Assembly: GCA_045117995.1 (NCBI GenBank)
Contig: JBGUOH010000009.1
Span: 186,001-250,000 of the forward strand
Origin: RUG14515 sp045117995
GTDB lineage: Bacteria; Bacillota_I; Bacilli_A; RFN20; CAG-826
Reading direction: 5' to 3'
DNA: 64,000 bases
Both the position numbers and the translations under genes were made by a program. A model generated the notes under the pieces. That model searched no databases. It worked only from the letters and a program-made list of their open reading frames with translations, and was not told the origin of the DNA. How positions within the stretch are numbered: position 1 is the stretch's first letter; each line of letters starts with the position of its first letter. Below, one piece after another: positions 18,558 to 27,702 of this stretch.

Positions 18558-19786
18558 TATTTCTTTTCGTTATAGATTTCGCGATATCTTTCGAGTTCCT
18601 CAGTGTTCGCCATGACGAAGTGTCCTGGGACAACTTCTTTCAAGGATGGAGCTTCTTTTGAATAATCGTGTTCATTAACAGGATTATAAACGAATCTCTT
18701 TCTTTCCTTTTCACTTAATGGATCTGGCTTTGGAATCGCGGATAATAACGCTTTGGTATATGGATGTAATGGATGAGCGAATAATTCATCACTACTTGCT
18801 AACTCAACGATGTTACCGAAGTACATAACAGCGATTCTATCGCAGAAGTACTTAACAACGGATAAGTCGTGGGCAATGAACATGATGGTTAAGCCCATTT
18901 CGTCTTTCAAGTTATTTAATAAGTTGATGATTTGGGCTCTAATGGACACGTCAAGCGCGGAAATTGGTTCGTCACAGATTAAGAAGTCTGGATTCATAAT
19001 TAACGCTCTTGCGATACCAATACGTTGTCTTTGACCACCAGAGAATTCATGTGGGAAACGAGAAGCGTATTCTGGTAACAAGCCGACTTTCACTAAAGCA
19101 TCTTTGACTTTTTGTTGGTTTTCGAACTTGTTGTATTGACCTTGAATGTGAAGACCTTCTTGAATGATGTCTTGGACGGTCATACGTGGGTCTAAGGAGT
19201 CAACTGGATCTTGGAAGATCATTTGCATCTTAGACATTAACTTCTTGTTAACGTGAGAGTTATCGTAGTTATGTTGTCTGATTTTTTCTTTCTCGTATTT
19301 AACAAGGGTGTTGATATCTTTTTTGATTTGTTCAATTTTCGCTTCGTATTCCTTTTTGATTTTGGCGGATTCACTAGCGACGAAATCAGCATTGCCTTGC
19401 TCATCAGCGAGAGAACGAATCTTTTCGTTCATTTCGTTCTTTAATTCTTTAATCTTACGATTAGCTTTGATTCTCTTCCATTTGATTTCTTTTTCATTCC
19501 ATCTGTTGCCAGCGACAACACGATAGCCTTTGAAATAAACGGAACCAGAAGTAGCTTTGTATAATCTGATTAAAGTTCTACCAGTTGTGGTTTTACCACA
19601 GCCGGATTCACCAACGACACCGAAGCATTCACCTTTTTTAATATCAAAGCTGATATTGTGAACAGCTTTTGTGACGAAGGCACCTTTACCGTGACCGAAC
19701 TTAAAGAATTGTTTTAAGTGTCTAACGGATAAGATGATATCTTTTTCCACTAATTCAGGAAGGTATGTAACTGTTCTTTTAGCCAT
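18557..19786 (-). CDS. oppF: Oligopeptide ABC transporter ATPase OppF with a charged insertion
   Basis: 409 residues against ~320 usual. One of two ATPases that drive peptide import. Walker A GESGCGKTT lies near 59-67, the Q-loop is MIFQDPVDSLDP (189-200), the signature is FSGGQRQR, Walker B is FLICDEP and the switch His is in IAHD. The C-terminal oligopeptide-transporter domain has HPLHPYTKALLSAIP. Residues ~92-182, between Walker A and the Q-loop, hold about 90 extra Lys/Glu-rich residues likely to form a helical hairpin. It starts 2 nt after oppD stops. Mycoplasma OppF proteins are also enlarged, so the trait may be shared. Confidence 0.93.
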   Translation of the reverse strand: MAKRTVTYLPELVEKDIILSVRHLKQFFKFGHGKGAFVTKAVHNISFDIKKGECFGVVGESGCGKTTTGRTLIRLYKATSGSVYFKGYRVVAGNRWNEKEIKWKRIKANRKIKELKNEMNEKIRSLADEQGNADFVASESAKIKKEYEAKIEQIKKDINTLVKYEKEKIRQHNYDNSHVNKKLMSKMQMIFQDPVDSLDPRMTVQDIIQEGLHIQGQYNKFENQQKVKDALVKVGLLPEYASRFPHEFSGGQRQRIGIARALIMNPDFLICDEPISALDVSIRAQIINLLNNLKDEMGLTIMFIAHDLSVVKYFCDRIAVMYFGNIVELASSDELFAHPLHPYTKALLSAIPKPDPLSEKERKRFVYNPVNEHDYSKEAPSLKEVVPGHFVMANTEELERYREIYNEKK

Positions 19787-19788
19787 AA

Positions 19789-21807
19789 TTACTTTTTACC
19801 TCCTTTTTTAGTTTTCTTTTCTGCGAATTCTCTAGCTTCTTTCATGACTTCTTCGGAATGTTGTTCCATTTCGAGTTTGCTAGAGGATTTAGCCACTGTA
19901 CGTGTTTCCATTGGATTGCTGACATTAGAGATATCTTCTTTTTCAGCTTTATCCTTTTTAGCTGTTCTTGCTTTATGAGCGGCTAAGGAAGCTTCAATAC
20001 GAGTTTTAACAATGGTTGGCATTTCCACTTTTGGCGCTCTTGGGTCAAGTAACCATGTTGCGGCATAGTGGGTATCGCTAATCTTGAATAAAGGTGGCTC
20101 TTTCTTGAAGTCGATCTTCATCGCATATTTACTACGTAAGGCGAAGGCATCACCCTTTGGAGGATAGATAAGGTTTGGTGGAGTACCAGGAATGGCGTCC
20201 AATCTTTCTTTACTATCAACGTCTGGGATGGATGATAATAACGCCCAGGTGTATGGATGTTTTGGATCATAGAAGATTTCTTCTTCTTTACCGTATTCCA
20301 CGATTTTACCAGCGTACATAACGGCAACACGGTCAGCCATGTTAGCAACAACGCCTAAGTCGTGGGTAATAAAGATAACAGAAATATTTCTTTCCGCTTT
20401 TAAGCGGTTAATAAGTTCAAGGATTTGCGCTTGAATAGTAACGTCTAACGCAGTGGTTGGTTCGTCACAGATTAAGATGTCTGGGTCTGCAGTTAAGGCA
20501 ATAGCGATAACGATACGTTGTCTCATACCACCTGAGAATTCAAATGGATATTGTCTGAATCTAGCGGCTGGGTTAGGAATACCAACCTCTTCCATAATCT
20601 TAAGCGCTCTCTCTTTAGCTTCTGCTCTAGTGATTTTTGTCTTGGAGACATATTCACGTTTAGCAGCGTGGCATGCTTTTAAGCATTCACGAGTAGCGGA
20701 TTCGATTTTTGGATCATATTCTTGATTGATCTTAATGGTTTCTGCTTTTTTAACATCTTCATCAAGACCTTCTAAATCTTTAATCTTAGCGGCTTTTTGG
20801 GCTTTTAAGAGATTAACTGGTTCTTGCGCTTTAGCAAGGGCATCAGCGTATTCTTTCGCAAATTGAATTTTTGCTTCGCTAACTTCCTTATCGGCTTCTT
20901 TCTTCTTAGCTAAGTATTTAGCTTTAGCGTCAGCGATAAGTGGTTTGTATTTAGCTTTTAATTCATCTTTGTTAGTAACGTTGTTACTCTTAGCTTCTTT
21001 AATCTTTTGATTGAAGTCCGCTTTTAATTTGGCAACGTATTCTTTATTTTCAGCTTTCTTAGCTTGAGCATTTTGATGAATTTCTGCTTTTCTAGCGGCA
21101 AATTTTTCTTTCGCTTCTTTATAAGCCTTAGCTTTTTCCGCTTTTAAGTCTGCTAATTTAGCTGCGTCATCTTTGTTCTTTTCAAACAAATCTTTGTATT
21201 TGTGTTTGATATGAACTTTTTCTAGACCATAGTCTAATCTTAAGGCATAGAGTTGACCTTCTGTTTCGTTCTTAATGACGTTTTTAGCTCTTTCGAGTTC
21301 TTTTTTCTTTTCACTCTTTAAGAACTTAACGGCTTCTTTGCCTTTATTTAATTCCCTGTTATATTCAGTAATCGCATTCTTATAAGCGACAAATTCACCA
21401 GCGATGAGGTTGTCTCTCATTTGTTTTAAACGATTACCATTTAATAACATTGCTTCGGTAATTTGTTTACCGATACGCATGATTGGGTTTAATGATGATA
21501 ATGGGTCTTGGAAGATCATACCAATCTTATGGCCTCTGATGCGATGGAATTCATCTTCAGAAACCTTGGTTAAGTCTTCGCCTTCGTACATGATCGAACC
21601 AGAAGCGATACGACCATTCGCGGCTAGGATACCCATGATGGTTTTACTGGTGACTGATTTACCAGAACCAGATTCACCAACGATACATAATGTTTCGCCC
21701 TTATATAAGTCGAAGGAAACACCTCTAACTGCTTGGACGTAACCATTATCGGAGGAGAAGTTGACGCGTAAGTCCTTAACGGATAATACGATTTCTTTAT
21801 TTTCCAT
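19789..21807 (-). CDS. oppD: Oligopeptide ABC transporter ATPase OppD with a ~265-residue coiled-coil insertion
   Basis: 672 residues, about twice the normal ~340. The core is intact: Walker A GESGSGKS (44-51), Q-loop MIFQDPLSSLNP (97-108), signature FSGGMRQR (424-431), Walker B LICDEPTTALD (445-455), switch His in FITHD and the C-terminal HPYTWALLSSIPD. Residues ~125-390, between the Q-loop and the signature, are almost entirely Lys/Ala/Glu and predicted helical, so they enlarge the helical subdomain facing the membrane subunits. The C-terminus also has a Lys-rich tail after about 590. The frame is unbroken. It is spaced 1 nt from oppC and 2 nt from oppF. Confidence 0.93.
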   Translation of the reverse strand: MENKEIVLSVKDLRVNFSSDNGYVQAVRGVSFDLYKGETLCIVGESGSGKSVTSKTIMGILAANGRIASGSIMYEGEDLTKVSEDEFHRIRGHKIGMIFQDPLSSLNPIMRIGKQITEAMLLNGNRLKQMRDNLIAGEFVAYKNAITEYNRELNKGKEAVKFLKSEKKKELERAKNVIKNETEGQLYALRLDYGLEKVHIKHKYKDLFEKNKDDAAKLADLKAEKAKAYKEAKEKFAARKAEIHQNAQAKKAENKEYVAKLKADFNQKIKEAKSNNVTNKDELKAKYKPLIADAKAKYLAKKKEADKEVSEAKIQFAKEYADALAKAQEPVNLLKAQKAAKIKDLEGLDEDVKKAETIKINQEYDPKIESATRECLKACHAAKREYVSKTKITRAEAKERALKIMEEVGIPNPAARFRQYPFEFSGGMRQRIVIAIALTADPDILICDEPTTALDVTIQAQILELINRLKAERNISVIFITHDLGVVANMADRVAVMYAGKIVEYGKEEEIFYDPKHPYTWALLSSIPDVDSKERLDAIPGTPPNLIYPPKGDAFALRSKYAMKIDFKKEPPLFKISDTHYAATWLLDPRAPKVEMPTIVKTRIEASLAAHKARTAKKDKAEKEDISNVSNPMETRTVAKSSSKLEMEQHSEEVMKEAREFAEKKTKKGGKK

Positions 21808-21808
21808 A

Positions 21809-23941
21809 TTATTCTTCTCCTTTCAAACTTGGGTTAACAGCGTCTCTTAAGCCGTTACCGAATAAGTTGAATGAAATCATCAATAAGGCAATAATGACCG
21901 CTGGGAAGATGAGCAAGTATGGGCTGGTTAACAATTCCGCTTGGTTATCAGATAAGATAACACCTAAGGAAGATTCGTTCTTTAAGCCTAAACCTAAGTA
22001 AGAGATTGTCGCTTCAGAGAAGACAACACTAGGAATGGTTAAGACGGATGCGGTAATAATTGTACCTAAGCCGTTTGGTAAGATGTGGCGGGCAATAAGT
22101 CTTGCGTCAGATGCACCTAATGTACGTGAAGCAAGAACGTATTCACGACCTCTAAATCTATAGAACTGTGCTCTAGTGAGACCAGCAGTACCGAGCCATC
22201 CTGTCAAACACATTGAGAAGAGGAATGAACCGAAGTTACTGCCTAAGTGAATGATAATTAATGTTAATAAGACGATGCCTGGAATATAACCAAGGATATC
22301 GCTGATTCTTTCCATGACTAAGTCGACTGTACCGCCGAAGTAACCACTGACAGAACCCCAGACAAGACCGATAGAGAAGGTAATGAGGAATGTAATAACA
22401 CCAAGTAATAATGATGTTCTTAAGCCTTCAAAGACCATCTTGAGCATGTCTTTACCGGATTTATCGGTACCCATGAGGTATTTCGGCATTTCGCTATAGC
22501 CCATGACTTTGTAGTTATAAACTGTAACGGTAACGGATAAGTCACCTAAGTTTTCATAACCATAGAAGTCTTCTTTAACGATTGGTTTAGCAAGTGGGCA
22601 CTTGACTGGATCGAGAATCTTACAAACGAAGTTATCAGCGAAATAGAAACCATCATCATCAGAATATAAGGTTTCAAATCCATCTTCGTCTAAGAAGGAA
22701 ACCCAACCAGCTTTTTCATAGTCTAATAATGAGAAGATGGAGAAACCATCGATTTCTCTTTGACCAAAGGCTGCTTCATATGTGTCATAGACGAATGAAC
22801 AGAAGTGCGCTTTGGATAAGAAGATTCTTCTCACACCAGTACTACTCCAGTACTTGTAGCCTTCTTTACTGGATGTCGCTAATTGTTTAGTAGCATCTAA
22901 GAAGGACATATCGTCGAAAGCTTGTTTAGTATCTGCATCAGCGGATTCGCTTTCGAAAACGATGCTTCTAATTAAGGAACAGACGTTTTTGCCTTTGTGT
23001 TCCGCGATCATTCTGACGGCGAAGTAGGCATCTTCCACTGTATCCTTACCAGTTTTTTCTTTAACTAACGCACTGACATCGAGTTTAGCGTCTTTCTTAG
23101 CCGCTGCACTACCGATATCGTGTTTAATGGCGTATTCAGTTAATTGGACGTCCTTTGTTTCTTTTTCATGAGTGACAGGATCTTCTTCGGTATAAACGAG
23201 GAACATCGCAGATTCACCGATGACATAGTTATCAGGAGCGCCTAAGTTATTTTTGCCTTCAACTTCTCTAATCTTGGCTTCGTCATATGTATCGAAGACA
23301 GATAAGTAGAGTTTTTCGTTGAGGTCTAATGTGGCTAATTCTTCACTAGCGAATTCCACCACGTCACCTTGTTTACGATCTGAATAGTAACCAAAGTGGA
23401 CATAGCCTTCTTTACCGAAGGAACCAAGAGTGGAAACGTCATTGGTGTATTGTTCATCAGTAAATGTCTTTTTACTAATCGCACTTCTTTGTGGAAATTT
23501 TTGGCTAGCTGGCCACCAGTGTTGTTGTTTTTCTTCATCTGTTTTAGCGTCTGGCATTTCGCTGACGTCAACAGCGATGTTTGTGTACTTTCTTGTACCA
23601 TCCCAGAATCCTGTACCGGCGTCAAATAATTTTGGAGCGAGGTATGTTTCTTCTGGCTTTGGATGTTTGAGGTCACTCTTATCAACCGCTGGAATCACAA
23701 CGGAGAGGAGTAATAAACCACCTAAGATGTACGCCGCAACGACAGAGGATTTGTTCTTACCGAATCTCTTGAGAGAATCTTTGAAGAACGTTGTTGGTTT
23801 TGTTTGGAACTTTTGTTCATGAACTGTTGAATCCACTTCAGTTAAGACGAAATCGCTGTCTAAGATTTTTTCATCTTCTTCCACGACAGTATTTGTCTCT
23901 GGGGTTTCATCTAATAGTTCGAAATCTTTTTCTTCTAACAT
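21809..23941 (-). CDS. oppC: Oligopeptide ABC transporter permease OppC with a large extracytoplasmic insertion
   Basis: 711 residues against ~300 usual. An acidic N-terminal extension (1-50) is followed by RFGKNKSSVVAAYI and TM1 (~67-85). The usual OppC features resume at LMGTDKSGKDML (489-500), followed by five helices and the EAA loop (RTLGASDARLIARHILPN). Between TM1 and this motif lie about 380 residues, some 340 more than usual, with Tyr/Phe/Asp-rich sequence that should be outside the cell. The start at 23941 (MLEEKDF) is chosen because it lies 1 nt after the oppB stop; an earlier in-frame start would overlap oppB by 80 nt. Confidence 0.9.
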   Translation of the reverse strand: MLEEKDFELLDETPETNTVVEEDEKILDSDFVLTEVDSTVHEQKFQTKPTTFFKDSLKRFGKNKSSVVAAYILGGLLLLSVVIPAVDKSDLKHPKPEETYLAPKLFDAGTGFWDGTRKYTNIAVDVSEMPDAKTDEEKQQHWWPASQKFPQRSAISKKTFTDEQYTNDVSTLGSFGKEGYVHFGYYSDRKQGDVVEFASEELATLDLNEKLYLSVFDTYDEAKIREVEGKNNLGAPDNYVIGESAMFLVYTEEDPVTHEKETKDVQLTEYAIKHDIGSAAAKKDAKLDVSALVKEKTGKDTVEDAYFAVRMIAEHKGKNVCSLIRSIVFESESADADTKQAFDDMSFLDATKQLATSSKEGYKYWSSTGVRRIFLSKAHFCSFVYDTYEAAFGQREIDGFSIFSLLDYEKAGWVSFLDEDGFETLYSDDDGFYFADNFVCKILDPVKCPLAKPIVKEDFYGYENLGDLSVTVTVYNYKVMGYSEMPKYLMGTDKSGKDMLKMVFEGLRTSLLLGVITFLITFSIGLVWGSVSGYFGGTVDLVMERISDILGYIPGIVLLTLIIIHLGSNFGSFLFSMCLTGWLGTAGLTRAQFYRFRGREYVLASRTLGASDARLIARHILPNGLGTIITASVLTIPSVVFSEATISYLGLGLKNESSLGVILSDNQAELLTSPYLLIFPAVIIALLMISFNLFGNGLRDAVNPSLKGEE

Positions 23942-23942
23942 A

Positions 23943-24989
23943 CTATTTCTTTGCCCCCATTCTGATTCTTGGATCAATAAATCCATATGATAAGTCGAAT
24001 AAAATACCGGCAAGTAAGCCAAAGATGACGTAGATTGCCATATCGACCATTAAAACGTTGTAGTCAGGATTGTTTTGGTTAACCGCTTCAATGAATAAGC
24101 CACCAATACCTGGAATACCATATAGTTTTTCTAAAATCATGGAACCACCGAAGATGCCAAGGAATGACGCCAAAATACTTGGTAAGATTGGCACGAACGC
24201 ATTTCTCAAGGCGTGGCGGGTGATTGCTTGATTCTTTGTTAAACCTTTTGTTCTAGCTAATAATAAGTATTCACTAGACATGACTTCACATAATTCCGCT
24301 CTGACTGTTCTTGTATAGCCACAAACAGTACCGAATGATAAAGACATGAGAGGAATAATATAAGCCAACATTTTCGTGGATAATGATTGGTCTTTTGTTG
24401 GCCACATTGTTGGTAACCAACCTGTTTTGAATGCAAGTAAATATATTAAGAATGAAATGACAACGAAGGAAGGAATTGAAATAAAGATCATGACCAAAGT
24501 GGAAATGGTATGGTCAACCCATGTATTTTTCTTTAAACCGGCAACAATACCTAAGCCGATACCTAAAGGCACTGAGATTAAAACGGCAAAAACGTTAACG
24601 GACATAGAGACCGGTAAACGTTGTCCGATAATATTAATCGCGGAAGCATTTGGTTCAATAACTGTAGATCTGCCCCAGTCCCATTTTGTAAAGATGTTAC
24701 CGATCCAAGAGAAGTATTGATTAATAATAGGCGTTGTATAGAAATAAACGTCCTTATTATCGATAATCATTTGATCGAGTGGTTCTTTAGCGAGATCTGG
24801 TCTCAATATGTCAGATTGAATGCAATAGCCTAGGCGAACTTGATCGACGTAGAAAGCATATCTGACGTTTGCATCCGGAGAAATAACTCTCGTTGGAGGG
24901 AGTGATTTGACCAAGAAGAATGTCAACGTCAAAATAATAAAAGCAGTCAAGAACGCTAGTAAAATTCTTTTGATTGAATACTTTAACAT
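23943..24989 (-). CDS. oppB: Oligopeptide ABC transporter permease OppB
   Basis: 348 residues, near normal length. An N-terminal helix (SIKRILLAFLTAFI) is followed by an extracytoplasmic stretch and five more helices. The permease EAA loop is EYLLLARTKGLTKNQAITRH, followed by LRNAFVPILP. The end, SYGFIDPRIRMG, is typical for the family. It forms the membrane channel with OppC. The start at 24989 (MLKYSIKR) has a GGAG site 8 nt upstream; longer in-frame starts run back across the promoter and have no site. It is the first gene of the oppBCDF unit. Confidence 0.92.
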   Translation of the reverse strand: MLKYSIKRILLAFLTAFIILTLTFFLVKSLPPTRVISPDANVRYAFYVDQVRLGYCIQSDILRPDLAKEPLDQMIIDNKDVYFYTTPIINQYFSWIGNIFTKWDWGRSTVIEPNASAINIIGQRLPVSMSVNVFAVLISVPLGIGLGIVAGLKKNTWVDHTISTLVMIFISIPSFVVISFLIYLLAFKTGWLPTMWPTKDQSLSTKMLAYIIPLMSLSFGTVCGYTRTVRAELCEVMSSEYLLLARTKGLTKNQAITRHALRNAFVPILPSILASFLGIFGGSMILEKLYGIPGIGGLFIEAVNQNNPDYNVLMVDMAIYVIFGLLAGILFDLSYGFIDPRIRMGAKK

Positions 24990-25031
24990 TGCTTTTCTCC
25001 TTTCCCGCGTTTCATTTATAAACGCTGCTAA

Positions 25032-25060
25032 ACTATACCACAATCGCGACCATTCTTCAA
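25032..25060 (-). promoter_or_regulatory. Promoter of oppBCDF
   Basis: On the minus strand: TTGAAG (25055-25060), 17-bp spacer, TATAGT (25032-25037). The -35 box lies inside a perfect palindrome. Confidence 0.7.
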
Positions 25061-25067
25061 GAATGGT
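25049..25067. promoter_or_regulatory. Palindromic operator candidate over the oppB -35 box
   Basis: Perfect 9-bp arms ACCATTCTT / AAGAATGGT around a single central C (25058). It covers the -35 hexamer of the oppBCDF promoter, as expected for a repressor site. No T run follows, so it is not a terminator. Confidence 0.65.
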
Positions 25068-25181
25068 GAACGAATATAGAGTGATATAACGAGTATTTTT
25101 GCATAATATCAAGACACTGTCAAATAAAAATGATGATATTTAACTTTTTTAATTATTTTCCGTTATTTTCGCAAAAGTAAC

Positions 25182-25209
25182 AAAAAAGGACTGCCATATG
25201 ACAGTCCTT
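25182..25209 (-). terminator. Terminator of the Big_3 lipoprotein gene
   Basis: AAGGACTG (25186-25193) pairs with CAGTCCTT (25202-25209), followed by a T run on the minus strand, 20 nt after the stop. It separates this gene from oppBCDF. Confidence 0.88.
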
Positions 25210-25229
25210 ATAATTTAATTGTTACTCGA

Positions 25230-27632
25230 TTAGAAGAGGGCAATTTCAACGTGGAGTACGCCGTTATCGATGTAACTAATAATTTGAGCATCAACAGCGC
25301 CATCTGGTGTGTTATAGATCATAACATAGAAGATTGATTGATCACCAAATAAATCGACGTAACCTGGTTTAGTTGGGTCTTCATATATAGACACATTAAT
25401 TTCCATGTAATCTGGTAAATAGGCGGCGAGAGTTTCGCAAGCTGATTTTAAATTAGCTTCGCTTTCATCTGTACTTGAACCAAGTGTAACGTGTAAGCCC
25501 CAGGTACCACTGGAGTCTTTTGACATGCCAAGACTTGGATAATCAGCTTGTATTTTTTTATTGAAGTCCCCAGCAACTTGATCTTGGGTATATTTTTCGT
25601 TTGTATCTTGTGATGGATCATATTCAAGAACATCAAGATTGACGATAATGTAGCCTTTATCAAAGGAATAGTTAGCCTTAATAATGTTACCACTGATGAC
25701 AACGTTAACAGTATAAGAGCCATCTTCTTCGTTTGTGACTGCAGCTGCATCGTATTGAGCAATAATGGCGCTGAGATCAGCAGCTGTGTATTGCTTGTTA
25801 GAGGCTAATTTTTGGTTAGTGAAGACGATTTCAAATTCGTAATCGAAGAAATCGGAATACTTACTGCCCATGAGATATGGATAGCCAAGAGCGACGTTAT
25901 AAACACAAACCATTGAGCCAGGTGCGGCAATAGCATTATTTTCAACTGTGCATTTTTCTAATGTTGGCCAGTGGAGATCATTGAAGAACTTGGCAGATTT
26001 TGGTGCGCCTGTGATATAGCGGAAGGATTCTTCAACAGCGTTAGCATAGTAGCCTGCGAAGTCGTTAAATTCTCTACTGCCATCAATGGTACCGGCAACA
26101 TAACTGAAGTAAATACCATCAACGTCAGAAGCATATGGAACATCACATCTTGTGGTGGCGACTAATAATTTACCTTCTAAATCTAAACCAACAGTAATTA
26201 CTTGATAGGCATAGTAGTTATCACTATCACCGTAATATCTTGTGTATTGGTAACAGTTGTAATTTGGATTAAATCCAAGAATAGAAACGTCTTCAGAGTT
26301 GGCGCCGACTTGTGTTTCGTAGTCAGCCCAAGCTCTTGCACCAGCAGCTGTTTGAATAGCTTCGATAGCGTTGGCGTATTCTTCAATATCATTTTCTTCC
26401 GCGACATATTGTGATCTAGCAGAATACCATTTGATAGATTTGTTTGCGTCTACGTTGCTTGTTTTACTTTCTTCAGCAAATTCTAAACCAACATAGAATG
26501 GAAGTTCATAAAGAAGTTTAGAACTCATTAATGCTTTTTCTGTATCATTCCAAGCGCCTTTGTAAACGTTAACTTTGAATTCTGCTGTTTGTGCACCGAC
26601 AACGATGGTCACGGTCTTTTCACCTTCGGAGGAAGAATCGAATCCTGTAACTGAGTATTGATCAGCGGCTAATTCTTTCTTTGTACCATCAGCGAATTTT
26701 TGATTAACAACAAGACCTGTTGCGTCGAATTCATCACCGACACCATAACGGACTTTGTCTGGAGCAGTAATTTCAAGACCATCTTTACCGATGATTGTTA
26801 AATCAAATGTAGCGGTCTTTTCTTGGTATGTAACAGTAACGGTGTTAACACCAGCTTTAGAAGAATCGAAACCGGAGAGAGCATATGCATCAACGGCTAA
26901 GTCTTCTTCGGAACCGTTGTTCATAACGGCTTTGACTTGTAAACCAGCAGCGTCAAATTCTTCATCTTGGTAGTAGCTTGTCTTTGTTGGAGCAGCAGCA
27001 ATTCTGATGCTATCTAAGACGATAGCTTGAACATTGACTTTGAATGTGGCGGTTTTGCCGGAATAAGTAACTGTGATTGTCTTTTCACCAGCGGTTGTTG
27101 AATCAAAACCACTTAATTGGTAATCAGCAGCGGCTAAGGCAACTTCACTACCATTGTTGAATTTGGCTTTGACTTGTAAACCAGTGGCATCGAATTGATC
27201 ACCAACGAAGTAATCTTTCTTTGTTGGTTCACTAGCGATGCTAATGCTTTCAGCGACGACGGCGATAACGTTGACTTTGAATGTCGCAGTTTTGCCTTCG
27301 AATGTAACTGTAACTGTCTTTTCACCTGCTGTTGCGGAATCGAAACCGGAAAGAACGTATGCTGTAGTAGCTAAGTCTTCTTCGCCTGTGTTATAGACGG
27401 CTTTGACGGCTAAGCCAGCAGCGTCGAATGCATCACCGACAAAGTAGCTTTTCTTTGTTGGTTCAGCAGCGATTTTGATACTTTCAAGAACTTTTGCAAC
27501 ACTAGATGAGGTTGTTGGAGTATCTGTTGATCCTGGATTAACTGAATTAGAAGTATTTGTGTTTGTCTTACAACCTGCTAATAAAGCAACTGTTAAGCCA
27601 GAAAGAACGAGTAATGTTTTAAGTTTTCTCAT
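25230..27632 (-). CDS. Lipoprotein with four bacterial Ig-like (Big_3) domains and a unique C-terminal domain
   Basis: 800 residues. The signal peptide ends in the lipobox LLAGC (Cys21), followed by a Ser/Thr-rich linker. Four Ig-like repeats of ~78 residues cover about 45-355. Each has the group-3 pattern PTKKSYFVGD-FDAAGL, then YxLSGFDS, then a G-EKTVTVT strand and TATFKVNV. The remaining ~440 residues are Tyr-rich and not recognised. The Ig stalk probably holds the C-terminal domain away from the membrane. It lies between the protease-oppA operon and oppBCDF, so a role in peptide or protein capture is plausible. It has its own promoter overlapping the upstream stop codon. Confidence 0.85.
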   Translation of the reverse strand: MRKLKTLLVLSGLTVALLAGCKTNTNTSNSVNPGSTDTPTTSSSVAKVLESIKIAAEPTKKSYFVGDAFDAAGLAVKAVYNTGEEDLATTAYVLSGFDSATAGEKTVTVTFEGKTATFKVNVIAVVAESISIASEPTKKDYFVGDQFDATGLQVKAKFNNGSEVALAAADYQLSGFDSTTAGEKTITVTYSGKTATFKVNVQAIVLDSIRIAAAPTKTSYYQDEEFDAAGLQVKAVMNNGSEEDLAVDAYALSGFDSSKAGVNTVTVTYQEKTATFDLTIIGKDGLEITAPDKVRYGVGDEFDATGLVVNQKFADGTKKELAADQYSVTGFDSSSEGEKTVTIVVGAQTAEFKVNVYKGAWNDTEKALMSSKLLYELPFYVGLEFAEESKTSNVDANKSIKWYSARSQYVAEENDIEEYANAIEAIQTAAGARAWADYETQVGANSEDVSILGFNPNYNCYQYTRYYGDSDNYYAYQVITVGLDLEGKLLVATTRCDVPYASDVDGIYFSYVAGTIDGSREFNDFAGYYANAVEESFRYITGAPKSAKFFNDLHWPTLEKCTVENNAIAAPGSMVCVYNVALGYPYLMGSKYSDFFDYEFEIVFTNQKLASNKQYTAADLSAIIAQYDAAAVTNEEDGSYTVNVVISGNIIKANYSFDKGYIIVNLDVLEYDPSQDTNEKYTQDQVAGDFNKKIQADYPSLGMSKDSSGTWGLHVTLGSSTDESEANLKSACETLAAYLPDYMEINVSIYEDPTKPGYVDLFGDQSIFYVMIYNTPDGAVDAQIISYIDNGVLHVEIALF

Positions 27633-27674
27633 GTTTTTAAAACCTCTTTCTTTGAAAAATTAAATTTTGCTTAT

Positions 27675-27702
27675 ATGATACGCTCATTTTTTTAAATTGC
27701 AA
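27675..27702 (-). promoter_or_regulatory. Promoter of the Big_3 lipoprotein gene
   Basis: On the minus strand: TTGCAA (27697-27702), 16-bp spacer, TATCAT (27675-27680). The -35 box lies in the last codons of the upstream lipoprotein gene. Confidence 0.55.

Noticed and set aside
20638..21435. Frameshift or gene fusion explaining the OppD insertion
   Set aside because: The frame is continuous, composition is uniformly helical and charged, and the ATPase motifs on both sides stay in register.
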